Source of the DNA: Eopsaltria australis
Lineage: Eukaryota > Chordata > Aves > Passeriformes > Petroicidae
Length of the DNA stretch: 64,000 nt
Direction: 5' to 3'
Assembly: GCA_034509425.1 (NCBI GenBank)
Contig: JAVTVJ010000072.1
Location: 6,290,501-6,354,500, forward strand
The first letter of the stretch is position 1. Each line of letters starts with the position of its first letter. Under the pieces are notes generated by a model. The model was not told the origin of the DNA. It ran no database searches and worked only from the letters and a program-made list of their open reading frames with translations. Positions 12,380 to 22,622 of the stretch are shown here, piece after piece. Position numbers and translations under genes: made by a program.

Positions 12380-12800
12380 ACATTTTGCATGAGATATGTG
12401 ATTAAAGAGACTTTACAAGAGATTTTGCATTTTACTACAGAAAGTTAATTGCCACTTACTTGTCTCCAATGAACTGTAGGGAAGAAAAATTCCCTTAAAG
12501 AGGAATTTGTGATTTGAGATGAAAAATTAACAGATCAACAAGCAGAAAAGATTAAAAAGTGAGAAATATGAGTATTTTTTCATTAGGAAATGCCGTTTTA
12601 TCAAAACAGACAAGCTTGGTTGGAATATGTTTTCAGAGAGAGTAAATAATTCTGAAATCAGACTTTCATTTGGACTTCATTGGAGCACTTCATGGAGCTT
12701 GTAATTTATGTGAATTACTTTTTTCTACAGGCTAAAGTATTTAAATAGTACTAACATGAATTTTTGAGCCTTTTTCATGTCTTTATATAGAATGTGTAGT
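12380..12800. promoter_or_regulatory. AT-rich block, candidate conserved non-coding element
   Basis: An AT-rich stretch dense in homeodomain-type or TCF-like words (TTAATTG near 12447, ATTAGGAAATG near 12584, TAATTTATGTGAATTAC near 12702-12718) with no open frames. This texture is common in vertebrate conserved enhancers but also in plain AT-rich introns. The call rests on composition only. Confidence 0.2.
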
Positions 12801-15786
12801 ATTATGTTTGAACTGTACCAGAATAGAAGATTGCCACAAATTTACTTTGATATTTCAGAAGTCAAGAAATTCAGAAGTTGTATTCTACAAATCGTCTGAG
12901 TTTTTAACCATTTGCATCAATCTAAGATACTTGATTTAAATCCTCTCTGGAATTCTGACAGGATGAGAATTGCATTCTTGAAAACTTTACCTGCAAAGTT
13001 CAATGTGGATTCTGAACCTGGACCCAACCAATGCTTTACTCCTGCTCCAGAGCCCAGTTTGCTCCTTTTGTTCCACCATTGCATCCAGTGGCACTGTGGA
13101 AAGCTCTTCAGCTGTGCTCTTCAAAGAAAGAAAAACCTGCTCCATTGATAAGGTTTTTCTCCTATAGGTTGACATTTTGGGCTCCTTTTTCTCTTTAGCA
13201 GGAAATCTATCCAAGTGAAAGGTATTGGAGGGTGAAGTCTCCTGCTGGCATGGACACTGAGTGTTGGGTTCAGACATCAGGTGTAGGGTGCAGGGGTGGG
13301 CACAGGCAGAGGAAGAGAGGTGCAGGAGTTCTGGCAGGGAAACGAGAGAGGTCAGATCCTCTGTCCTGCAGAACTGAGATGTGTTTTGTGAGGCTAAAGG
13401 GACTGGGGCACCACAGTCAAATTCCTTTTTCTCATTCCTTGTAAGTCGCATTCCTGGCCTACAAGCCAGCCATTATCAAGATCAGTCAAAGGCAGTGGCA
13501 GAAAAGTACACACTAGCTGCTGTACCTCGGTGTACTCATGACAGGTTTTAGTTTGGCCATTGTAAGAATCTTTGGGCCACCAGAATGAGTTCTATTGGCT
13601 AGCTCTGAGTTTAAAAAAAAAATCCTTTTTCCTGTCTGCTTTACTGCCTGTAGGGCAGGTGCAAGCTGACAGCTCCATGACTATAAATTGCTGCTGGAGC
13701 CATTGAAGCCTTCTCTTCAAACCAGATGCTCCTCTTTTCTGCATGAGTAGCAGAACACATGCCCTGACCGTCTCCATCTATTTTTAAAATACGGATTTCT
13801 TCATCACTTGTTTATAGCTTTATGTGCTGAAAAAAACCTCAGAATTAACTTAAAAGAGGAAAAAATGTCTGTGAGTCAACATGCATCCTCTGGAGGCACT
13901 GGAGATATCTGGAGAGTTAAAAAATATTTCTGCTTTGTTGCATGAAGCCATAAAGCCAAACTAAAGAGTTAAAATTAAAAAAAAAAAAAAAAAATCCTAG
14001 GAAGGTTTCTGAGTTAAAAGTAAAGAAGAATGTTAACATAAAAGAATCTCCCCCAGTAAAAAGTTTCAGGCCATTATCCTGCAGCTGCAGTTTTTCCCAA
14101 CAGCAATCACATCACGTGTTCCTGAGCTGTGAGGGAGCTCAGAGCTTGCCAGGTCACCCAAGGATAACGGCCTGATCCTTTGGACTCCATTTCAAGAAAC
14201 CATTTCTCAGGCACCATCCTTTCCACCGCAGACTCATTCCTCCAGCTTGCCTGTGAAGATGCCCCAAGTTTTGCATCTGTAAGGAAGCAAATGCAAACCA
14301 GAGGAAGCCCCCATTGATGGCATGTCACGAATCTGGGTACAAACAGCAGCTCCCAAAGAAAGAATGACAAAAATATGGTTCTCAGAGCTGGAGAACTTCC
14401 TGTTGCTTTTTAGCTCTCCCACTGAAGAGGCAGGAAATATGTGACACTGCAATATAATTATTCTTTTCCACTGTCAGGGACCCAGGACAACCGCATTACT
14501 CATGTGGAGCCATGAACAAGCTGCACAGGTCCTCCCAAACAAGTGGTAATAAAACTTCGCTCCTGATGGTGCCATCTCCAGAGCTGATGACACATCTTTG
14601 TTTGCTTTCATTCAGATTTATGTGGGTTTCCTAGGCCTCCCTTCCCTTTCTTTGATGTTGATGTCGATCACGGACAAAATGATGTCACTCTTGGCCAGAA
14701 GCTGGCACCAGGCACAAGTGCAACAGCAAATTAATTTTATCAGTAATTCATGACATGCTGGCAGTGGATGGTTGGCCCTGGGAATCTCTTTGCCCAGGCC
14801 TGTGGCCAGGCTGGAGAGAGCAAGAACTTACACCCAGTGCAAATGTACTTCATTCAAATGTCTCTTTCCTATTCAGTCCCACGTTGCCACCTGTCTTCCT
14901 GATCAATCCTGTAGAACCCTGAACCCCTTATGTGAGAGCACAGAAGCCCTCTACATACCAGCTGTTCCACTACACCAGGTATCTGAACCACTGCTGGTCC
15001 ACAGCCTCATGCCCGATAGGATACACAAAATAGATTATTTTAGAATTTGCCAAAATGTGGAAATACTTTGTATTTTCAGATCAATCAAGTGCAACTGTCA
15101 GTATAAAACTGCTCACCACCATCAGATTCTGTATTAATGCTCATTGTTTCAATATTTACTAAGACAGCTATTACAGTATCTAACATAAATCTTTTGAAAA
15201 ACTCTGTGCTTCCTTCTGCTGGTGGTGCAGAAAAGATCTCAGCATTACTGTATCACAAAGTAACTTCAATTTTTTCTTACTTCTGCACCCAGCTTTGAAT
15301 GCCTGGGCATTTGCCCAGAAGTTTGCACTTTAAAAATAAAAAAGAACAGTACTGGGTGCTTCTTTGTCCCACTGGGGTGCCCAGTTGCTCAGTGGTGTGG
15401 CCCCAAGGCTGTGTGTGTGCAGCAATGCCCATCTTCTGCAGGCACAGGGTCCCCCCACCTCCTGCAGTCACTGCAGCAGGTCTCGATCGGGACCAAACAG
15501 CTCAGTTCAGCTTTGGGCCTCAGTCTCAGTTGCTTCAGCTCCCTGGATGGGATCCAAGTGCTTGTCACACTGCCACAGCTCTACTGGGGAAGTTGCATGT
15601 CTTCCCCTGTGCCAGCTTTATCTCAAAGCTTTTTTTTCTGTATATACTTCAGTGATTTAAGTAGATGAGGTGGAGGCACAGGAGTTGGAGTCCTCGCATG
15701 CTGTGTGCGGCACCAGTGGATAAGGAGTGTGTGAAGGAAGTGAGTTATCCACCCACACACAATCAACGCAAGGATTTGATTTCACT
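12801..15786. other. Non-coding stretch
   Basis: No gene recognised. It contains an 18-A run (13977-13994). Overlapping frames at 12987-13451 (minus strand) and around 15299-15668 (three plus-strand frames at once) look like chance openings in GC-richer DNA. Confidence 0.55.
13977..13994 (+). repeat. Poly(A) run, 18 bp
   Basis: Uninterrupted A run. No retroposed body or flanking target-site duplication is visible next to it. Confidence 0.9.
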
Positions 15787-15797
15787 GGGGGGGGGGG
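15787..15797 (+). repeat. G homopolymer, 11 bp
   Basis: An uninterrupted run of G inside the sequence CACTGGGGGGGGGGGAGG. Homopolymer length of this kind is often uncertain in assemblies. Confidence 0.85.
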
Positions 15798-15840
15798 AGG
15801 TCTTTTATTTGCCATCACAATTAAACATTTTTTCACTACC

Positions 15841-15873
15841 TTGATCTCCAAGTCCTTCTTGATCTCCAAGTCC
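15841..15873. repeat. 18-bp period tandem duplication
   Basis: TTGATCTCCAAGTCC occurs at 15841-15855 and 15859-15873, separated by TTC. This is a simple local duplication. Confidence 0.75.
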
Positions 15874-17131
15874 CTCTATCTCCTTCTCTGTGTGTGTCCA
15901 TGTGGCTGAGTCCTTTGAATGTTTATTCTGCTGCAAAGTGCAGTGATTTCTGGGCAGGATGTCCAAAGATAAATCTGGCTTGTGGCAAGAGTTAAAAAGA
16001 TTACAGTAAGGCCTTGTTTACAAAAGAGAAGGATCAGCTGCTGTTCTTGGAGTTTGTTTAAAAATTCTTTTTTTAACCATCCTTCTTTGTGTTTAGGTTT
16101 GTTTCTCTTGTTAAATAAATAACCGGTAAGGTCTCCATTGATCACCTCCGTCCTGTGAGTGTGCCTGAGGAGAAAAGAAAGCGAGAGGATTTTGCCTTTC
16201 TGGAGAGGCCAGAAAACTTCTAGGAAAACTTTGTTAAGCAACAGGGAGTGGCAGAGTTAAATGTAGCCCAAAGCTAACCAACAAGCTGGAACAGGTAAGA
16301 GAGGGGTCACTTATGATAAGCCATATACTCATGAACATATTCACACATAAATTTTTCATCTTTCTGCCTTGGCTTCTTCCACAAGGTGGCCTGAGCAGTG
16401 ACAGCTACTGATCTGACCTGCTTGTGGAGCTGCCTGCCTCCTTGCCACAAAGGAACCCCAGGACTGAACAGCCAGAACAGCAGCAAGGTCTCTGGTAGAT
16501 AAAACAGCCTGGCCAAACTCGAGGGTTCTCCCAGTCTTTCCAGCCTTTTTACCATAAAGGGCTGATGAAGAGAAAGCAGGGATGAAGAGGAAGCTAATGC
16601 TGACCTCTGTTGACAAATCAATGGAAGAAAAATTCAAAGACAACTTTTGGCTCAATCAGTTCTTAGATCACTTTCCAGTGCAACTTTCCATCCTCCTACA
16701 TGCTTCTCCTTCCCTAGGTTCCCACTTTGCAGGGGCCAACAGCAATGCCTGGTGTTTCTTCAGCTCACAGAGTGCTCAGCAGTGTTACCTCTGCAGGCAC
16801 ATGAGCACAGCTCTCCCCTTATTGCCCTGGCTCTATGGTGAAGGCAGGCTCATGTCCTGGGGTTCAGTACAGTTATTTGAAACCCCTTTGAAATGCAGCA
16901 CATAGGGGCCATACCTCCCTCCTTAATGGTAGAAACCATTTGCTTACCCAAAGAAACTGTCCAGGAAGATAGATCTGTGATTTTACACAGATGAGAACAA
17001 ACTTAATCTCAGTGCAACCCTGTTTAGGGGAGTTAAAGCAGTGCTTTGCTTAGTTTGAATTTCCTTTATATAAACATTATTTTTCCTTAAATAAAATAAA
17101 AGCAAGGTATGAGGGAGTAGGTGAATAGAAT
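15874..17131. other. Non-coding stretch upstream (plus sense) of the exon candidate
   Basis: No gene recognised. If the frame at 17132-17332 is a real minus-strand terminal exon, its 3' untranslated region would lie at the right-hand end of this interval, just below 17132. I see no canonical AATAAA on the minus strand within about the first 200 bp. Confidence 0.45.
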
Positions 17132-17332
17132 TCATTTTAGAAGCACAGCATGAATGCATTTGAAGGTGAAGTAGGTGTTGTTTTCCAAGAAAGCAGTGAT
17201 GTGTTTCAGGGCCTTGAAGGCTGGTTCGTTGTTAGGGCCATAATTAACTGCAGAGAGCTGAATGCATTCATCAGCGTAGATGACCTCTTTACCAATGCTT
17301 ACCAGGAAATAATAAGCAACAGGGTGTAGGTC
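17132..17332 (-). CDS. Candidate terminal coding exon, unrecognised protein (66 codons plus stop)
   Basis: On the minus strand a frame runs from GAC at 17332 to TGA at 17132-17134. The bases just before GAC read CTTCTGTTTCATTTAG, a plausible pyrimidine-rich acceptor, and its TAG is itself the in-frame stop, so the open frame fills the proposed exon exactly in phase 0. Codon usage looks coding: many codons end in C or T, with runs such as AAC AAC ACC TAC TTC ACC TTC. The translation begins DLHPVAYYFLVSIGK and ends FKCIHAVLLK, with two cysteines and two NNxx/NNT-type sites, one a possible N-glycosylation site (NNT). It is too short and lacks an ATG at its head, so it can only be part of a spliced gene, or a decayed copy of one. 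I see no upstream partner exon. A strong donor-like CTG|GTAAGC inside it (17301-17302) allows a shorter 30-bp exon instead. I do not recognise the family; an exonised or pseudogene fragment is the main alternative. Confidence 0.45.
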   Translation of the reverse strand, partial: DLHPVAYYFLVSIGKEVIYADECIQLSAVNYGPNNEPAFKALKHITAFLENNTYFTFKCIHAVLLK

Positions 17333-17589
17333 CTAAATGAAACAGAAGCTGCCAAGATTGAAATTCCTCTATGGAACAAGAGCTCCACCTTCAAAGCAGG
17401 ACTTCATTCTCCAGTGCCTCTTTCCTAAATAAAGAGCGTTGCAAAATAGAGACCAACCTACCTGGTCCAAACTTGCACTACGTTTTTTTTCAAGCTAAGA
17501 AACACATCTGATAAGACTGGGAAGTTTTCCATAAAATCATCTGGTCACATAACGAGACAAGATCTTTAAGGCTAACAGTTTAAACCAAG

Positions 17590-17710
17590 AGAGTTAATGT
17601 GCTTTGGTCAAGATTATTAATTTGTAAATTAATAATTTGTTCGATCAATTATTCAGTCATTCAGGACCTGCAATAGTTATATACATTTTAAATTTATACA
17701 GGTAATTGTA
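17590..17710. promoter_or_regulatory. AT-rich palindromic block, candidate regulatory element
   Basis: Contains a perfect inverted repeat at 17613-17636 (ATTATTAATTT, GT, AAATTAATAAT), followed by ATCAATTATTCAGTCATTCAG and CAGGTAATTGTAGG. These are homeodomain-like TAAT/ATTA words packed within about 100 bp. It lies upstream (minus sense) of the exon candidate, within what would be its last intron. The regulatory role is inferred from texture only. Confidence 0.25.
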
Positions 17711-18299
17711 GGAGCTTCAAGTTGAGGAATAAAAGAATGTCCAAATATGTTGTTATCCATTCCTCATGTAACTGATAGACACTTTTTTTATCCTGTTCCG
17801 TAAAATCCTTGTAATGGCAAAGTGGTCAAAGTAAGACATACCTAAAGCGCTACTTTAAAGTCATGGCACTTCAGACCAAATTTTGCAACAGAAAAGAAAT
17901 TTTCCCAGGAAGCCTAATTCTATTCCCATTTTCCATGCTGCCAGACCTGAATCTTTGCAAAGGCTTTAAAAGGACTGAAGCAATGTTTGCCTCATGCCAG
18001 CCCTTCACCTGGGGTTAACATCAATTCCCAGATTTCCTCACTCAGTACCAGAATGACCAATTAGTCCCCTACTTGTGATCTCCTTTTAAAATATTGCCAA
18101 CAATGTTTTGCACAACTACTCATGATGTCCATTAGAAATATGGCAGCCTAGGTTTTCCAGCTCCTCTCCACCCTTTTTGCCCATAGGACAAGAGTGACAG
18201 GGAATGAGATGCTCAGAGCACTTTCTAGTTTCTATCTCTAATGGCACCATAATGAAGCTGACAGAACCGTTAGGATTAGTTTAGTGGAGGAATTAAGCA

Positions 18300-18440
18300 T
18301 CTGGACAGAAATTGGATATGATGGATTTTCCCCATTAGGGTTTTTGGTCTGAGCCCAAGATAAATGATTATCGGTGTAATTACAGGGTGATTATGCTAAG
18401 TTAATTAATGGCATGTAGCTTTATTTACAACATATTCTCT
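18300..18440. promoter_or_regulatory. AT-rich block, candidate conserved non-coding element
   Basis: Contains GATTATCGGTGTAATTACAG, GATTATGC and AGTTAATTAATGG within about 70 bp, with paired TAATTA cores and no open frame. This is typical of developmental enhancers in amniotes but not diagnostic. Confidence 0.25.
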
Positions 18441-21400
18441 TTCCCCAAAGATTCAGAGAGTGCCTTCCCCTCCCAGCCCTCCCCTCTTTCAGCAGAATAG
18501 TTCTGTACAGACATTGGCATGCTCCAGAGGATTTAATCTGTTGCTTACTTACAGAAGCTATAAGCAGATGCATGGGCTTGAGAACTCACTTATTTGGCCT
18601 CTGATCTGAGTTCCACTGGGGTTGTATCTGCTCACAGCACCTGAGCATGTGGCCCTGAGGTACTCTCATGGTTCAGAGCTGATCAGCATACAGAGCTCAA
18701 TGCAGATGCAGTGCTGATAGGGACAAAGATATGTCATGACCCGAGGAACTCTTTCCCTTTCGCGGGAGATAACATGGATAGTCCCAGGCTGACAGGGAAG
18801 ACCTAAAGGCTGTGTCTCATGATGATACCCCATTCCCCAGTAAATCTGTTCTTTGTATAAATATGAAGAGGGAATAAACCAGACACGCATAAGACAAAGT
18901 GCTCAAGAGGGAAAAAAAAGAAAAAGACGGAGCAAAACCAAGAAATCAACCACAAAAGCCCTGCTGCAGTCACATTTGAAAATTCCCTGGGTATTCAGGT
19001 CAGCAATGTTATGCAAATTAAGTTTGAAAGATAGTTGCTTGCTTTTCTCACTCCTGCCTCTTCCCAGCAAAGAGTAGACTACCCACCAGGGAATCTTATA
19101 CAAAATGAGGGTTGAGAAGGCAGCAGGTGTAAAGGCACCTCCTATACAAACACACTGCATTCAGAGGAGGCACCAAGAACCCTGTGTGTCCTGCATCACT
19201 GCAGAGTGAATTCAGGGTGCCTTTTCCCACTGTGTTTCCCACTTGGGAAGGAAGTCAGAGGCTTGGCTGTGCAGGTAACCTCTCAATCATTCAGACTACT
19301 GCTTTCAGGACAGGCAATGCAGAGGGATGAAAAAGGGCCTTTCTTGTCAAGCACTCTTCATCCTCCTTTCTTCAATGGCTCCTACCACTCATGTGAGTAC
19401 CCAGACCATACTTGCAGGCTCTGACATGTAACAGGAGCTCTGTGTTTGACCTTTTTGAGGCACTGACTTTACCCTCCTGCTGGTCTTAGTGGATGTCTTA
19501 CTTCTTTTCAGATCCTAATGACTAAAAGCAGTCAAATACATACATAAATATTTACCTCATTTTGCTAAGGAGACAAGACTTACACGATTGAGTTGTGTCT
19601 CCTTGAGTCAATTACTACAGACATTGAGCAACTAAAACAGGTTAGCAGAGGTCTCAAAACACTCTAAGATGAATACAAATAGGTGACCCACTAGAGAAGA
19701 GATACTTAGTCAATGCTAAGATATGTAGGTGCAACACTGAATTAGGCATCAGAAAAGTCACTTGCACAAACAGCGTTCAAGTTTGCGAAAGAGATTATAC
19801 CATGAGTCACGACTTCTTCACCACGTGTATTTCCTGGTATCTAGCAAGGGGTTGGCAGCCTGTCATTACTTAGCTGTTATGGAAAAACAAGCATCAGATA
19901 AAAAGTAATAAAAAATAAACCTTGCTGGAGGTTCATCAAAGGACCTTCTATCTTTAAAGGCCACTGAGATGGTTTCAAGCCTTCTGTCATCCCAGTCCAT
20001 CATTCTTCCCCAGCAAAAGTGTGAAGCCTTTATTTAGAAAGTCTCTTCATACCTTGTTGCCTTTGGGCTTCTTTGCAAACCCTTTCTGTCATCTGTCCCC
20101 AAAGCAAGCCAAATCCCATTTTAAATGGGTGGGGACATTGCCATTTTGAGCTACTTTCTTTCCTCCTTCATTAGTTGCTTTTGAAAGTCTTGGCCTAAGT
20201 GATTTGTATTTGTGGCAAAACCTGAAGAGTCCTAAATATCCCAAATGCCTGCCCTATAGAATGATCCTTCCTCTATGTAGGTCAACAAATCACTTTTGTG
20301 GATACGAAAAATAATGGGGTATTCCATTAGCCTTTGCAATGCCCAGAAGCCTGGAATAATTAGGAAAAAAATGCTTATTAAAGTTATAATCCTGGATCTA
20401 GTTCAGACCTGAAGCCACAGGCCTTCATCAGCTGCTCAGTCAGCTTTCTCATGAGTGTGTGATCTGACATCCCCGTTCGGACACTGCTCACTGTCTAGCC
20501 TGCAGACATTTGCCCATGTCTCATTTCTCCTATCCTTGGAAAACTTCCAGATTTCCCATCTAGAGTGAAAGGAAAACACAGCCCAGAGGCAAGGGAGAAA
20601 TGAGTTTCTGGATGCAAAGATCTTGCAGGTCTCCAACTGCTGGGAACTTGCAAAGGAATTATTCTTCTTGTCACCTTGGATTTGGGTCAGAAGAACAGCA
20701 AGCATGTGACTCTTCCAGAAATTACTGAAAATTGTGTCCAGTGGTGTTGAACACAAGGAAGGAGCACAAATCTCTGAGACAGGAATTGTGGCATTAAAGC
20801 TGAAAGATTTTATGTGGGAAGAAAGGAGCAGACAGACTTCACAAACGCATCCCAGACAGTGCCAAGCCTATATCTAAAGTGTCCCTAACCCAGGGCAAGA
20901 GGAAAGCAGCAGCTCTCTGTGTCACTTAGAGGAACTAACCATTTCTAGTGCATGAGACTATTGTTTGATTTTGTATATTCCATTCAGACTCCTGGAGTTA
21001 GGTCTGTTGTGCTGTATTGTTCCTGTGTCTCAGGGAACATCCAGACCCAGGTGACCAAGGGACACAACACAAAGGCAGAGGACAGGCAGAGCAGGTGTGG
21101 GCAGGTGAATTGGAACCCCCGGGGCTTTGGATGGAGAGCCATTCCTTGTGCAATATTGATTTGGATACAGCAGATTCCCTCAGGGTGGATGATGGAGAGA
21201 TTGGCAGAAAAAAAATCAGTACCTATCAAAGGGCTGTGTGAACCGTGCCACCTCTCTGGGTATCCAGACACATATCCAGTACTGAGCACAACTCACATGA
21301 TGACAACTGTTGAGCCAGCTCTGGAGCAAATGGCAAGATCTCTCTCAGGTTCTTTCAGAGTCAGAAACCAGAAAAACTGGACTCTTTACTCCACAGTTGT

Positions 21401-21989
21401 GAATTAGGTCCCAAGAAAGCCAAATACTTCTTAAAACTATTTGGCAGGTCTTTCTATAGAGAAACTATGAAAGTTTGAATAGTACATAATATTCTGATTT
21501 TTATTCTCCTGGATGTTCATGCAAATCAGAAGTACTATACATTAAAAAAAATATCACACATTAAAACCCTTGAAGAACCTGGCTAGATATGTGAATAAGT
21601 AAGCACAAAAGACAAGTATACCAATTTTATCTGTGTTTTTTTCAATTTTCAGTCAATGCCTCTGCAAGTAATTTCTGCTGGCATGTCATTTTCCAGATAT
21701 TTCCCTTGTTCAGGGGCAGAAATGGCATACCTGTCTGGAGGCTGGAAAGGCAGTAAATCTGATCTCAAATGAGGATGTATCTTAAGGTCTGGACCTAATA
21801 GACTTCCAAAGAGCAGGTTGAGCAAGGGCCATGGTTTTGAAGTTATTTGTCCTGTTTCCAGGCTCTCAATCTCACCAATGGACAATCCTTTCTCTCCCAG
21901 GGCTCAGGAGCATAATTATTACCAAGGCTGAAATTATCATGTGTCAATAGAGCCATGGTGATGAATCGCACAAGCGCTGCTGGAGCAGA
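18441..21989. other. Non-coding stretch, nothing recognised
   Basis: No gene or interspersed repeat recognised. Frames of 106 codons (20436-20756, minus strand) and 151 codons (20952-21407, plus strand) have no recognisable domain and overlap frames on the other strand. Confidence 0.55.
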
Positions 21990-22032
21990 GGAATTAGGAC
22001 TGGAAAGGTCCTCAGGAGGTCACTACAGCCAG

Positions 22033-22250
22033 CATTCTTCAGTCTGTGGTCCATGGTCTGATAGGCATCAGGCAGTAGCCAGGAAACTTTGGAACAACTT
22101 AATTTTCCAGTATATACACTCATTTCCACATGTGGGAGCAAGCAAGGAAGTTGAGGTGGGGGCCTGAGGGGGCAGGGATGACGACAGTAACACAGTTCAA
22201 TGTTTGAAATAGGCTGGAAGTGCAATCTATTGAAAAAACATTGCACTAGG
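22033..22250. mobile_element. Possible hAT/Charlie-like DNA transposon relic inside CR1
   Basis: The DNA separating the two CR1 parts starts near CAGCATTCTTCAGTCTGTGG followed by TCCATGG, which resembles the hAT-Charlie end 'cagtggttctcaaactgtggtccgcgg'. It closes near TTGAAAAAACATTGCACTAG, which resembles the reverse complement of such an end. An 8-bp target-site duplication would be expected; I see only a weak, mutated candidate. It has no transposase remnant, so it would be a non-autonomous copy of about 220 bp. The remaining part of the gap (22251-22335) is unassigned. Confidence 0.3.
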
Positions 22251-22375
22251 TGAACTGTAGTTCCTCCCGGATCAGAAAGGTGAAGTCATCCTTGGATGAA
22301 TTGGTAGAGGAGAGGCAAGGGCTAAGAAACACCAGTTGAGTCCAATCCCCTGTCCTAAGGCAGAATTCAGCTCTA

Positions 22376-22600
22376 TTAAAACATTTCTGCCAAATATTTT
22401 TCTAACTTCTTCTTAAAAATTTCTATTAACACAGATTCCACCCCTTCCCTAGGCAATGTATTCCAGCATTTAACTATTTTGACTGTGAAAAAGTGTTTCC
22501 TGATGTCTAACCTGACTCTTTCTCGGTGCAATTTAATCCCATTACACCTTGTCCAATCCATAGGAGACCCAGAAAGCAATTTATTCCCTTTCATAGCCCC
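22376..22600 (-). pseudogene. CR1 ORF2 C-terminal fragment
   Basis: This is the coding part of the CR1 relic. The frame stays open to a TAA at 22376-22378, right where family members terminate. It begins in the region around the 'RxNGxKL' motif (here RCNGIKL) that precedes LDIRK. The reverse transcriptase catalytic core is absent, so the fragment encodes nothing functional. An open frame in such an old copy is short enough to have survived by chance. Confidence 0.75.
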
Positions 22601-22622
22601 AGGCAACACAAGGTAAAACATG

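Larger units (their letters stand above)
21990..22622 (-). mobile_element. Old CR1 LINE, truncated 3' end, apparently split by an insertion
   Basis: The minus strand carries the C-terminal end of the CR1 ORF2 polyprotein (reverse transcriptase-endonuclease) and its short 3' untranslated region. In translation, RLDIRKHFFT and WNTLPREGVES match the very conserved CR1/L3 ending (an arginine-rich string, LDIRKxFF, W N x LP, then a helix ending in the stop). Downstream in the LINE sense, the expected sequence 'ggattggactagatgacctcctgaggtccctt' is present in two parts. GGGGATTGGACTC lies at about 22335-22348, while GTGACCTCCTGAGGACC and CAGTCCTAATTC, the 3' tip, lie at about 21990-22020. So about 310 bp is inserted within the 3' end. 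The element is 5'-truncated, as most CR1 copies are, and too decayed to be active. It is the clearest sauropsid or bird marker here. Confidence 0.8.

Noticed and set aside
17303..17332. Slight resemblance of the exon candidate's first residues to the start of a retroelement RNase H domain
   Set aside because: The match covers only a few residues, the catalytic pattern does not follow, and no other retroelement sequence or terminal repeat lies nearby.
20952..21407. 151-codon plus-strand frame
   Set aside because: No family resemblance; overlapped by a 101-codon minus-strand frame and a second plus-strand frame.
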